Below are positions 1 through 12,422 of a stretch of 64,000 nucleotides of DNA, one piece after another; the first letter of the stretch is position 1; each line of letters starts with the position of its first letter. This DNA comes from Tenebrio molitor (Eukaryota; Arthropoda; Insecta; Coleoptera; Tenebrionidae), in contig NC_091046.1 of assembly GCF_963966145.1 (NCBI RefSeq), forward strand, positions 46,190,001 to 46,254,000, read 5' to 3'. A model generated the notes under the pieces. The model saw nothing but the letters and a program-made list of their open reading frames with translations, made no database searches and was not told where the DNA came from. A program made the translations under genes and the position numbers.

Positions 1-2418
1 TTATTACGAAAAGGGGTGTTAATGAAAGATTTAAAACGTTCGACGAGATAATCACGGCCCTGTTGGCTTTTTATGCGCTCGGGGGTGTTTTCTTGGAGAA
101 TTTTAAAGCGGCGACGCTTAAACTCTCTGATTAATTGAAAGGGGTTGGTGGCGACACAGATTTAATTGTAATTGACTACACTGACGTCGGGGGTGGTTTT
201 TCATTTTTTAAACAGTGTTACTAATTAGGCCCGGGACGTGTCGACGGCCACCGTGCTCTATCTACGCCGTCTCCGTATTGATAAAATTATTTATTCATTA
301 ATTTATTGGCTCATTCATCAATTACACTTTCAACAACCGTTAAAATGGTAATTAATTTATTTCGAGGCATTGTCTAATCGGCCTCATTTGAATAAGCTAC
401 ACCGTGTTTATCTGAAAGGAAATTGTCAGCGCTAATTATCGAATTATAATAAATAATAAATTAGGAGCTGAGAGCGACGACTTCTTCCATTTTTAATTCG
501 TTTCTTTGTTCCAGGTAGGAGAATGTGTTGTTGTGTTGAAGCTGGCACGGAGTCGGATTGTCACTCGACGAAGAATACATACGTACGTTGCCATATAAGG
601 TATTACACTTATCAGACGACCCAATTTAACAATATCGATGTACCGACTCTACTTACCAATTTATGGTATCGACCGTTCTGCAGAAACGCGACGATTAAAA
701 AGACGAAGATTTAGATCGATCTGGACTAGCTGGAAAGACAAAAAGGGGAGCGGTGTGTGAAAGAGTTTCAACAGATTCGGTTGTTTATCTCGAATCTTGA
801 CGCACCAACTAGTTTCAAGATGGAAGGTCAAAATTTGCGTTTGGATCAGGTTGAGATCTTGAGAACACGAAAGAATATTTGTCACGTCTAAACAGTTTTG
901 GCCGTGGCAATTCATATTTGGAAAAATAATCTTTCATCCAAATTATTTTAATTTAAATGAAATCTTCTTGTTTAATCTGCAACAAATACGAATTGTAGCT
1001 AGGTCATGATTCGCACAGTGGCGACCTCAACTGCGTCTCGGTTTTCCCACAAAAAGACTCACTTCTACTCTTAATGATACAGGGTGTCGCAAAATTAACG
1101 TATTTCCAACTCGAAAAAACTGTCTTTTTTGCTTAAGAGGGTTGAAAATGGTAGTAGGGGTTGGTTTTTGTAAAATTAAAGTAGACAGTAATTCTCTTCT
1201 TGTTTTGAAGATCAAGTGTACAAAATTTCATCAAGATCGGAGTAAAACTGTAGATTTGCATACAAAATATACAAACAGACATTCAGTTTTATATACATAG
1301 ATATTTCTTGAGCTTTCCAAATGTTTCAGGACACAAAATTCAAGCAAAACGGAAATTTTATTACCTGCAAATGCATCTCCATACTTTTCTAAACACAAAT
1401 CACTCACCGTGTCAGATTTATCATCAAACAAATTTTTTTCAAGTAGCAAATGCTAATCAACAATTTTCAAATACATATATTCTTGTTGATTTAAGTAGCT
1501 CTAAACACACTTTGTAAAGGTCATTCATTTCTCGATTTTCTTCAACCATTTGCTTAGATAAAATATTTGCAATTATTATTTACAAAAACTTACATGAGGT
1601 AGTAAAATTTTTACTACGTCGAAATACAAATATTTCGACAGAATTTATCTATTCTAATTTTTACAAGCTTCAAGAACCCCAAACGACATTTTCTCGCAAA
1701 GGCACTAATTTTGAGGTGTTTTTTTCAAAACTAACCAACACTGAATTCACTGTACCTAAGACTAAACAAAATTAAATAAATACAGGAGTAAGTAATTGAT
1801 TTGACAGTTTTTAATCAATAACTAAATAAAAAATATATTGGGTGTCCTCGCTGTGCCATTGACACTTCCCCCAAGGTCCCCTTATCAATGTTATTCTAGA
1901 TTAGACAGTATCATCCTTTAAACTTTAAATAAGACTCCCAACAACACGGATGCAGTCCCTCGTCCAGAACCACCACACACTTTTCGACCCCCTGTATACA
2001 CGCTCCACAAGTTTTACCCTTCTTTCTCAACTGTCATAAATTCCACCTGTCCTCCTCGACGAATTTACGGCCCAACACTTAATTTCATCTTCGGCAACAC
2101 CGAGGGCGTGAAGGGGGAGGAAATTTTCGTCAACCGAAACCGGCACAACATCTATAAACCATCACTTTATGACTTATCTGATTTCTCTTCGACTGTTTTT
2201 AACCTGCGAATCGCCGCAACAATGAAGATATAAATGTTTATGAAAAATCGAAAGTGCGTCCGCACTGTATATGCGTATACAGCGTGTCGGCGAGTTAAAT
2301 ACCGGTTATGGAAAAAGCGAGCGCGTAAGAGCAATATTTCATACAGCGTCTCTCAACAATGGCGAATAACAAAATAGCAGGCCGGGGAAAAAAGCAGTTT
2401 TTCGCATCGCTGTGTCAC

Positions 2419-2439
2419 GGATGGCCGGCCAGGCCATCC
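2419..2439. repeat. Short perfect inverted repeat (8-5-8)
   Basis: The arms GGATGGCC and GGCCATCC are separated by GGCCA. The site is GC-rich inside AT-rich DNA. One such 8-bp-arm repeat with a fixed spacer is expected about once per 64 kb by chance, so this alone is weak evidence for function. Confidence 0.5.
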
Positions 2440-3197
2440 ACTTGATGTATTATTTATCAATTACATCATAATAAAGAACGAAAGACAAACAAAATGGTGC
2501 TATTGTCTTTTCACCACGGACGAATTAAAGTTCGGGTTTTGGGGGGCGGCGATCGATCAGCGGGGTTGGTTTCTTGAGGCGGGGGAGAATTAACAAATGC
2601 AAAAAAAAAACCTAGAGTCAACAGTTTTTAAATGGCTCGGCAATAATCTAAAATAAAATGAGATTCTTTTGCAATTTTGAAAAAATGAAAATTTCTTTGC
2701 AAAGCTCTATGTTTTTTAATTCAGCACCCTGTCAGATATTTGCAGCTTTGTAATACGGTTAAAATTGTCTTGGTCAGCTTTCAAAACAAATATAAATTGA
2801 TTTGGTAGATTATTGTATTTTTTTGAAAAGGGGGGACCCAGCTTTCAGACGGAGAGAAATTAAGAAAAATCGTAAAGGTCGAGTGTGCGGCCATAAACCG
2901 TCTCCGTCGTGCACTCCCCTGCTTAGAATATTGCACCCCGCTGATCGATCGCCCCCTCCCAAGGTCTTCATTTCACTTAAGTCCCAATTAGCGGGGGAAG
3001 CACCGAGAGGCGTCTCATTACCGAATTAATGGAGACATTGTTTGAGGCGAGCTTTACATGCAAATTAAGCTCTTAACATGCAAACTGGGAAATTACAGCA
3101 TCCCTCTCCGGCCACCTGACACGCCCTGGACTGGCTCGCCTCGCCTCGCCCCCCTTCCATTGGCCGAATTTCGCCGACCCGCTAATTAGGCCGTCGG

Positions 3198-3243
3198 AAT
3201 TAGGCGGCCGCGCCTAATTAAACCTAGGCGATCAGCGCCTAGG
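3198..3243. repeat. Two adjacent perfect inverted repeats
   Basis: The first has arms AATTAGGCG and CGCCTAATT around GCCG (3198-3219). The second has arms CCTAGGCG and CGCCTAGG around ATCAG (3223-3243). They lie three bases apart in a GC-rich islet that also carries TAATTA half-sites. They could be dimeric transcription-factor sites or chance palindromes. Confidence 0.55.
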
Positions 3244-4799
3244 CAGCACACACGACTCGTGTCGCAGGAGGCCGCGCTGGATTAATGCAATCGCCATGGC
3301 AACGCACACACGTCTCGACGATGTAAAACAGTGCCCCCGTTGTTCCCTCGTTCCGTCGTAGATGGCATCGGAAAGTGTCACCACCTAAGACTTGCTAAGT
3401 AGAATTCAAAATCAATAAGTATTCCATTTCTTGTCTGTAAGTGTGCAGTTCGGTGGGATTCGGTGTGTGGGGAACACCCGGTCGGAAGTATTCGGTGATA
3501 GATTTTTTACATAGCCGCCGCCGCCTTGATTTGCATACGGGCGCGCTTTGTTGTTAAGATGAATTTTAAGAACGCGCCCGTGGCCTCCTTTTCGCATTTC
3601 TCCCGCCCCGCCGCCCAAAACCGCCTCCACAACGGCGATCGGACACAAACGCAAATTCACAAGAGCTTTACTGTCAAGCTTTTGCCACATCGTCATCATC
3701 ATCATTATTATTAGCTTCTCTGTCAACTGTCGCTCGAAAGCTCTTCCCCGAGAAGCTTTGACAGTCGGTGGAAGGTGCGACCGTCGTCGCCTCCGGTGGA
3801 CACGCGGCTTAAGCGTCGGGTTACCTCGGATTTGATTAAAAGCGAGCTTCGGGGGCGGCGGGTGATTAGACGCTTTCGGAGCTTTTAATTAAAAGCGCAC
3901 CGCTGTTTAAACAATTTCGAGGGAGACACTCCCGCCTCCCAGTACAAGTGTGACAGTGGAGGTGTCGAAAAGTCAAATTTTTGTCGGCGGGGGAAAGCTC
4001 GTTTGTTTGGGGACGTTTAGGTCGATGAACTTGCAGTTCCGGCCGCACCGGAAGGGGCAAGAGCACTCCATATGTCTACGCTGTTCAACCCCGAAAACGC
4101 TCGAGGATCTCGGGGAGATATGTTGGGAAGAATTAGATTGGCAAATTATTTCTGGACTTGAGGTCAAAAACGCGATTAGAAAAATTCCAGCGGGGTGGAT
4201 TTGCGCCAAGTTGAAACTTTGAATAGATTAACCTGTCAGTGATAAATCATGCACTGGAAAATATTGTTGGGGAGTTTATGCTAATCAGTTGGCACCAGAG
4301 GAGAAGCTAATTCGGTGCATCCCGATCAATTACAAGAATAATCAAAGCTATCTATGATTAATGAAAAATCTCTTCTAGTTTTCATCTGTCAAGTGTTGCC
4401 AACCTGGTGTCAAGTCCGGCCCAAAAATCTCCAGTGTCTTTCAGCGCACCTGCGTTTCCTCGATTTGTGACAGCTCTCCAGTGCCGCCAACGCTGCGAAA
4501 GTCCCCAGTTCTCTCGTCTGCTCCATTTTGTTAGTCGAAATCTTGCATCCGGAATTAATTCGTGTGAGGAAGTTCCAGGCGGCGGAACAAATCGTCGCTT
4601 TTGTACCAGCACGGCTAATTACCTCCTCATTACCATAAATAAATAAATCTGTAATGAACACCTTGGGTGTGTAAAGATGGCACGGTCCGTCGCCGTTTCG
4701 AATCAGATACCACATCCACACAGAATTAAAAAGCTGATGACGACGCCTCGACCAAACAATTCTAATTGGATTAGACTTAATGCCGGTGTTTTGTCATAA

Positions 4800-5560
4800 T
4801 TTCACAGCGTGTTTACAGTTCTTTGTTTAATTAATTAATACTTGTTCCGGCAATTACACCGGTAATTTACATTCGTTGGTCTCTCGCCGCCTCCTCTCCG
4901 GCTCACTTTGTTCATTTTTAAAAAGACAAGATGGATGGCGGCGTGGGCGAGGTCCTCTAATGGGGCGGCGGGGGCTAATTACCGCGAGGGTGCGCCGCCG
5001 CCTAAATTAATTAACGACGAACCGTACTCGACCCTGATTAGTCACAATTTACGATTAATTCAAATAATTCAACTTCAAACAGCAGCTCTTTCCAAATTAG
5101 AAAATTGCAATTAATTAGTACCTCTAATTCCAATTCTAATTACTTCTAGGAGTGATTAATCATTTCACGGGGTGGCGGATGATAATTTAATTAATTCAAG
5201 CAATTGTACTAATTTCTTGAAATTCTGTCGTAGCCTTTCTACTAATTATATTTCGATTAGTCACGTTTTTATTCCTTCCTGAGACCTGGTCGTTTTTAAT
5301 TAGGCGTAATTAGTTAAATGTAGCAGAAAGTCGACACCATAATCAAGTGTAATTATCGCAATCGCTTGCAATTCCTCGTAATTAGTAATAATTAGCAAAT
5401 TCGTGTCAATTCTGTTGGAATTGAAGGTGTAGATTAGTAATTAGTCCGCGACGTCTGGTGAGGTGGGTCGAGCTTTCGCCCCCCTCTCCTTAATTAAGCG
5501 TAATTAGTCGAATCAACTCGGCGTTCGGTTGTTTGTCGAAGCCTACCCGATCGATTTCCC
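4800..5560. promoter_or_regulatory. Cluster of TAATTA homeodomain-type sites
   Basis: More than ten TAATTA or overlapping TTAATTAA-type motifs lie within roughly 750 bases, for example near 4830, 5010, 5112, 5190, 5298, 5310, 5380, 5392, 5435 and 5492. Several are spaced a few helical turns apart and sit beside GC-rich words, so this is not simply uniform AT-richness. TAAT is the core bound by Q50 homeodomains, the class encoded by homeodomains 2-4 of the zfh2 gene downstream. Enhancer function is an inference. Confidence 0.35.
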
Positions 5561-7460
5561 ACTAAACGGGCGATTTGATTGTAGGCAAATAGAAATCAGC
5601 TCGACACACACACACTCACCGACATTAATCAATGTTCCGCACACACACGAAGGCAAATTACGCTCGTCGTTTTATGATTTTTAATCTATAATAAATTACA
5701 GGAACACAATTGATCGTTAGGAAAGCAATTATTTACGTAAGGTTCGGTCGGTCAGTTTTGGCGCTCGCCGAGCAGGGAACAACATCGCCGAGGCGAAGGG
5801 ATCGGCGTCGCGACGCCCTCCTTACATCCACACTCGCAAACTACCTCCACTACTACACACTAGATGTCCAGCTGGAAAAAAACACAAGCCATAGTTCGAG
5901 ACGTCTCCGTCGCGCGGCGTCACCTCCTAGCGGCGTCGCTCGCAGCAGGATTTTTTGCCGGCCACGTGTGTCCACGCACGTGGTCGACGATCCACGCGAT
6001 TTTTATTTACCATTTTTGATTAATCGCCGACCTAGTGGTACCATTATCGCACCTGGATAATGAAGCCATTTCCTGCGATGCCGGTACAAATTTATTTTCC
6101 TGCTGCTGATTTGATTACATTAATTCACAAAAATACTAATATCTGCGTCCTGCACCTGCACAACAATCAATCCGGCCTGGATGCCGTGCCATCCAAAATC
6201 TTGAAGTCGAAGCCTGAGTGCCGCAGGGGGCCGCTCGGGGTCCCATCTTGTTCCGAAAAACCGGAAAATACTGCCCCAGCTGACATTTGCGGGGCATTAG
6301 CTGCAGCGGTCGCGGATTACCCGGATTACCTAGCGGACTTTTCCACATGGGGGCGCCGCAAATGAGCCCGCAAAGTTCACAGTGTCGTAGTCAGCGCAGG
6401 CCTGATTAAATAATTATTAAGGTTTTTAATGGGCGTCCGCGTGCACGGCCATATCGAACGAATCTCGGATATGTAACTCATCCACGGCCATATAAATATT
6501 TTACCATCGGGTATCTGGGCTGTTAGTTATTGCCACTCCGCCAGTACACGAGTCCACAATGCTATTATTTACGGAATACAGAATTCTTTGCATTTTCCAT
6601 ACACTCGTAAAGATATACAGCTTGCTCGCTTTGAATTCCGCTACGCTGCCGAGCTTGTTTCAGGACTTGGTGGCTGGTGTTCGGACAAGAGCTGTTCTCT
6701 GACAAATTTTTTTCAAATGTGTTGGAAGATTTTTTTGGCGCGGAGAAAGCGCACAAATTTACATTGTTTGGAAGGAATCTGCGGTCGCTCTTGTTCGGAA
6801 TAGATATTGTATTGTAATTTATTCCTGCTACATTATGTGTCAATTTGAATGTCACTCAGAACGTTACTTTCTTGTATAATTTAATAATTATGATCTATTA
6901 TTATCTGTTGTACACGACAGCTCGAAAAGTGCAAGAAATTCATAGCTACACGCAGTGCCAGACAGTTGTTTTTGTCCAAGTGACAATTTATTAACAACAC
7001 CATTCTGGTTCTGAAGGATATGTTCTCAATAATATAGCGCTCGAGATACACGAACTGCGATTATGAGGGGAAATTATTTAAGTAATGAGAATTATTGGAA
7101 AAATACTTTGAGGGAAATATTCCAGCAAAATTAATAGAAAAAAAAATAGAAAAAGTTTTTCTGGCGTCTTTTAGTGAGATAATGTTTTATTAAAATGTAA
7201 AATGCCCATTGCTTCAGACCCACCTGTTAGGTAATTTTAGGCAATTTAAATTCAAAATCTGTGACTATAAAAATTAAATTTCATTTGCAATTCTGTTAAA
7301 AAAGGAGAGATTCTGGTTTGAGATAAAAGTAGGAAGTGTGCAATGACGAAACGTGTAGAGATGAGTTTCTATCTGTAATCTAAGTAATTGGGCAAATAAA
7401 CACGAAGAAAATGTTTGCATGTTGTGTAATGTTTTGATGAAGTAATAATGCGTGAAAAAA
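5560..7460. other. Non-coding DNA, nothing recognised
   Basis: The region has a moderately GC-rich part (5.7-6.4 kb) with a few arginine-rich shadow frames, then AT-rich DNA. The word ACGGCCATAT occurs twice near 6447 and 6484. I see no domain, splice pattern or RNA gene. Confidence 0.5.
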
Positions 7461-9640
7461 TATTTTTGTTTTCGTGTCTCTGACATGTCAACCAGTTTGA
7501 ATTTTTCAATCAGTAACTTACATTTTTTTTTTCGGCTGAAGTTGATTGATTTGAAGAGAAGTCGCAGATATAAATGAGTTATTTTATCCAAACAAATGTA
7601 AGAGGTGTTAGATCTGGAGAACTAGCCGATCGATGAATCGCCGGAAATGCCCCACCTGTAATAATTTCCACTTGATGTCTTTCGCTTTTTTATTCATTTC
7701 TTAGTGAATTAATTTACTTCTAAAAATAGTCTTGGATTAAATTCCTAATTGTTTTGGAACGAAAACCACCAAGTCTAAAAAATTTGAAGGTTTAAATTGT
7801 TACTGACATTTAAACATCCTGTATTTAAGGATGTAAAAAGAGGAATAGTTTTTCTGGATCATGTTCTCATAAAAATGTTATTTCAGATTTTATAAATTAA
7901 AAAAAAAAAAAATTTCGCACGCTGTATATTTGCCTGGACACTATTTATAATTAATGCAACGGAAATTAGCTAAAATCTCTTCTAAATAAATATTTCTTCA
8001 GGTCTTTGGAAGTGTTGGTCTAGTAAACCATATTCTGTTACAGATAAGACTTAAATTAATAAAGTGTTGCATTTGCTTGTCAAAACTGTCAAAAAGACAA
8101 CAAGAATTAGAATAAATAATAAATAAATGCAGGTCAAGTTTCATTTCTGAACCTCTTTGCTTTGCTTTAAAATTGAAGCCTTAAAAAATATTTTTTTCCG
8201 TTTCTCCGACATGTCAACCAATTTGAATTTTTCAATCGGTAACTTACATTTTTTTATCGGCTGAAGAAGTCCGAAAGGATCGAAGTTGATTGATTTGAAG
8301 CAAGCCGCAGATATAGATGAGTTATTTTATCCAAACAAACGTAAGAGGTGTTAGATCTGGAGAACTAGCCGATCAATGAATCGCCGGAAATGCCCCACCT
8401 GTAATAACTTCCACTTGATGTCTTTCGCTTTTTTATTAATTTTTTTGTAAATTAATTTACTTCTAAAAAGAATCTTGGATTAAATTCCTAATTGTTTTGG
8501 AACGAAAACTACAAAATCTAAAAAATTCGAAGGTTTAAATTGTTACTGACATTTGAACATCCTGTATTTAAGGATGTAAAAAGAGCAATACTTTTTCTGG
8601 ATCATTTTCTCATAAAAATGTTATTTCAGATTTTATAAACTTTAAAAAATTTTTTTTCGCACTCTGTATATTTGCCTGGACATTATTTATAATAAATGCA
8701 ACGGAAATTAGCTAAAATCTCTTCTAAATATTTTTTTTCAGGCCTTCTATGGAAGTGTTAGTCTAGTAAAGCTGATTCTGTTAAAGATAACAATGAAATA
8801 AAAAAAAGTGTTGCATTTGCTTGTCAAAACTGTCAAAAAGACAAGAATTAGAATAAATCATAAATAAATGCAGGTCAAGTTTCATTTCTGAACCTCTTTG
8901 CTTTGCTTGAAAATTGAAGCCTTAAAAAATATTTTTGTTTTCAATCAGTAACTTGCATTTTTTTTCGCCTGAAGAAGTCCGAATAAAGGATCTAAGTTGA
9001 TGGATTTGAAGCAAGCCGCAGATATACATAAATGATTTATTTTGTCCAAACAAATGTAAGAGGTGTTAGATCTGGAGAACCAGCCGATCGATGGATCGCC
9101 AGAAATGCCCCACCTGTAATAATTTCCACTTGATGTCTTTCGCTTTTTTATTAATTTTTTAGTAAATTAATTTACTTCTAAAAATAGTCTTGGATTAAAT
9201 TCGTAATTGTTTTGGAACGAAAACTACAAAATCTAAAAAATTCGAAGGTATAAATTGTTACTCATATTTAAACATCCTGTATTTAAGGATGTAAAAAGGG
9301 GAATACTTTTCTGGATCATTTTCTCATAAAAATGTTATTTCAGATTTTATAAACTTAAAAAAAAAATTTCGCACGCTGTATATTTGCCTGCACACTATTT
9401 ATAATAAATACAACGGAAATTAGCTAAAATCTCTTCTAAATAATTTTTTTTTTCAGGTCTTTTATGGAAGTGTTAGTCTAGTAAACCTGATTCTATTACA
9501 GATAATAATTACGTAAACAAAGTGTTGCATTTGCTTGTCAAAAATGTCAAAAAGACAACAAGAATTAAAATAAATCATGTATAAATGCAGGTCAAGTTTC
9601 ATTTCTGAACCTTTTTGCTTTGCTTGAAAATTGAAGCCTT
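7461..9640. repeat. Three tandem copies of a ~730-bp unit
   Basis: Three head-to-tail copies run at about 7461-8189, 8190-8928 and 8929-9640. The anchor word AGAGGTGTTAGATCTGG starts at 7601, 8344 and 9059, giving periods of 743 and 715. Each copy holds a better-preserved core of about 95 bases containing the E-box CACCTG and a GCCGATC word, flanked by more variable AT-rich DNA and by CATCCTGTATTTAAGGATG-type hairpins. No open frame is conserved across copies. It is either a young segmental tandem duplication of unique DNA or a repeat family of high copy number elsewhere. Confidence 0.9.
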
Positions 9641-10252
9641 TTGGAACTTCGTAAGAGTTTCAAAGTATTTCTGGCACTTTAAATTTGTTCCTGAAACTCT
9701 GATTTTCAAGAATTTCATAATCTGAAAATAATCGTTTCAAGTGTGGTAACAGTAAAAGAAAAACAACACAGTCCGGTTAATGTAAAATTTAACGTTAACT
9801 AACTGTTCGTTAGCAAATAATGTACTTTTTGTCGAACAAATGTAAACTTTGGATCAGTGTTGTGGATGTAATCGTCAGAAAAACCTTCAACTAAATTATG
9901 ATTACACCTAATTAATAATTGTGACAGTAGTTAATAACTTGGTTACATTTATGCAAAATTTAACGCTAATTAGTTATCTTTAAATACGGTGTAACAATAA
10001 TTATCTTTGTAAAGTGCAAGTCACAATTTTTTCAGCGCGATTCCGCCTTTTCTCTGTCGTTTTTGTGGGTTCTGTTATTATTCTGACAACAGATGCGTCA
10101 CAAACATCACTCAAATGTCACTAAATAATTAATACGGCGCGAGTTGTGTACAGTGTTACAATTTGTCGGGTAGCACGAAATCATGGTAAACAAGTGTCGG
10201 TCGCGCGTTATCAGCTAATTTTTCCAGTGTAGAAAAAGAAAATGGTTGGAAA

Positions 10253-10300
10253 GTGTCACAAACGCGCCCGGTAATTAGTGATGTGGCGCGTTTGTGTCAC
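10253..10300. repeat. Long inverted repeat with TAATTA in the loop
   Basis: The left arm GTGTCACAAACGCGCC (10253-10268) pairs with the right arm GGCGCGTTTGTGTCAC (10285-10300) at 15 of 16 positions. The 16-base spacer contains TAATTAG. The arms are far longer than chance predicts, and the element sits at the edge of a GC-rich, promoter-like island. Confidence 0.75.
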
Positions 10301-11700
10301 AACAGCGAGCGCGTGTAAACCGGGAATGTGCATGTAGAGAGTGATGTAAATTCTAAGATAGCGATCGCCTAATTTTATAGTTTATTTTATTGGGCAATAT
10401 TTTCGTTTTTAATAGGTGCAGCCCCAGCGTCCGTCGTAAAGCGTTTTTATCTCGATCCTTATGAATAAAAATGGATCCACCTGTGCGGCGGCGGCGGCGG
10501 CGGCGCAATTAGTGCGAAAATCCCGGTCGCCATATTCGCAAAATGAAAAAACTTTCGCCGCTCAAGTTCCTTCAATCGGTCCGGCAAAAAATGAAATTGT
10601 TCAAAAGCAAAAGCAACTCGAAACTTATTTCGCGATCGTTCAACCGCGCGCCGTCCCCACTCCCATCCCCACTCGTTCAGGTGTCTCGGGGTGGGGGTGT
10701 TATCCCCTCTAAGGCCCGCCCCTCATTGGCTGTCAACATTATGCACAAAACAGTTGAAGCTCAAACCCCGAGCGGTCATGTTGTCCGCGTGGCCCGATCG
10801 CACGTTACACAATTACCATTATTATTATTTATGAACACCCATTGTTTTGCGCCGGAGTTCGGTTGTTTGTGTTGTCCACAGCCGCCGCCGATGGATTTTC
10901 ATGTGTTGTTGTGTTGACTCGTTCTGTTCAAGTGTCTGTGAGCGTGTGGTTCGTTTCTGCTTTTGTAGTGACTCAGGTGTTGAGGATATTAACGTACAGG
11001 AATGCTCACAGGTACGCTGCGGCACGTGCCGCCCCCGACGCCCCCGATCCGCTAATTACCGGATTATCGATCGCGATCCAGCGACGGCCGCGAACCGCCG
11101 CCCCCGACCTCGCTGCCGGGCCCCTTGTTGCGTCTAAATCGCAACCCTATTGTTTCTGGCGCGGGGGCAAAACTGGGGTGCTTCACCCATTCATTAGCTA
11201 AGCGGTGATTCACTGATACAAGCCGGTGAGAGCAACGCTCGAATAAGCGACGAGCTTCGTGAAAATTTCATCGGAACGGGGATGAAATCTTAAATAATGG
11301 AGCTTTCAGGGCTTTTACGACGGCGCTGGATTTTATGTCGCGGACGTGGATTCCCCGCAGCTTTTTTACCCGACCGGGAATCGATTAATTCCTGCACGTG
11401 TCCAGATTTTCCGGCGTCTCTTCCCGCCCCGACCAAATCTGCATCTTCGCGATAACTCACAAATTCGCGGCGCGCGAGATCGCTATCACAAACTCGTTCT
11501 GTGATCGATGCCTCGACAATAATAACGGAACGCGAAAAAACCGATTTGTTAGTGTAATTGATCGGCGTGTGTTGTTGCATAAAATTAAACAAATTGGAGC
11601 TGGTGGCAAAAAACGCGAGTGTGGCCCGGAACGTCGGATGTGTGAAACCCGATAAGAAGACACTTTCGACCGCCAATTTATTTTAATAAACACAACAATA
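10301..11700 (+). promoter_or_regulatory. GC-rich promoter-like island
   Basis: The island has a GCG trinucleotide run at about 10486-10505 and a GC-box next to an inverted CCAAT box near 10725-10737. A possible splice donor, CACAG followed by GTACGC, lies at 11007-11016. The frames here, including one starting with an alanine run at 10461, look like composition artefacts. The island could be a distal zfh2 promoter or 5' untranslated exon about 20 kb upstream of the first coding exon. Only transcript data could show this. Confidence 0.25.
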
Positions 11701-12420
11701 TATTGGTAATTATTAACACATGAAGCCATTGTCGTAAATTGTAATCAAACACCATAAAATTTAAGCGGGCCGGGTCACAGGGCAACTTTTCTTTCTTCTT
11801 CTTCGTCTTCTTCTCATTGTTGGATCGAGGTTAGCGTTACAAAAACTCCGCTCGCGTGAATTGTTTGTAGGTTGAAAAATACGATTTTGTCGCATAGTTC
11901 GGTAATTGTTGATAATCAAGCGGAATTCGAAAAGCGAACGAAATCCAAGGAATTCTAGCAGTTTGCAGTTATGTAATCTTAATAGGTTCGGTTGTTGAAC
12001 GCCTGATAAAAATTGCGCTTTAAAAATATTTATTGCTAACTGAAATAATAAATAAAAACGCGACGGGACGGTATTCTGTTGGGGCCTGGCGACTGACGAT
12101 TCAATTTAAGATTTTCCAGGACTTAACGGTTAAATTAATTCAGCCGAATCAAAATAAATCATTACGCGTTCATTTGTATTTTGCTGCGAGGCGAAAACAT
12201 TTCAAAAGAGGAAGGAAGATTTTTTAAAGCGCCAAAATCTGGCACCGTGTTTGTTGTGATGTTGCTGTATCAGTTGTGTAAAGTTTATTTTGGATCGACA
12301 GTACAAGAGAGAGAAAACATCGACGATAAGAGCAAGAATAAAAAAGTAGCAACAAATTTATGAATGTTTATGTTGTTAGTATTTGTTAAACAAGCCTTCG
12401 AGCTACTTCTTCAAATATTC
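11700..12420. other. AT-rich non-coding DNA
   Basis: I recognise no gene, RNA or repeat in this stretch. Confidence 0.4.
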
Positions 12421-12422
12421 AT

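Larger units (their letters stand above)
1..4800. other. Upstream non-coding DNA, no gene recognised
   Basis: This stretch is AT-rich DNA with short GC-rich islets (about 2.3-2.6, 2.9-3.3 and 3.4-4.2 kb). The open frames in it are short, lack recognisable domains and carry many unrelated shadow frames, so I call none of them genes. It contains several short perfect inverted repeats, at 2419-2439, 3198-3219 and 3223-3243. An acceptor-like pyrimidine tract ending in CAG lies at about 500-515 just before a 63-codon frame, which could be an untranslated exon of some transcript, but nothing else supports that. Confidence 0.6.

Noticed and set aside
523..714. Coding exon after the acceptor-like tract at 500-515
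   Set aside because: The 63-codon frame has no domain, and a partner exon cannot be found in the window.
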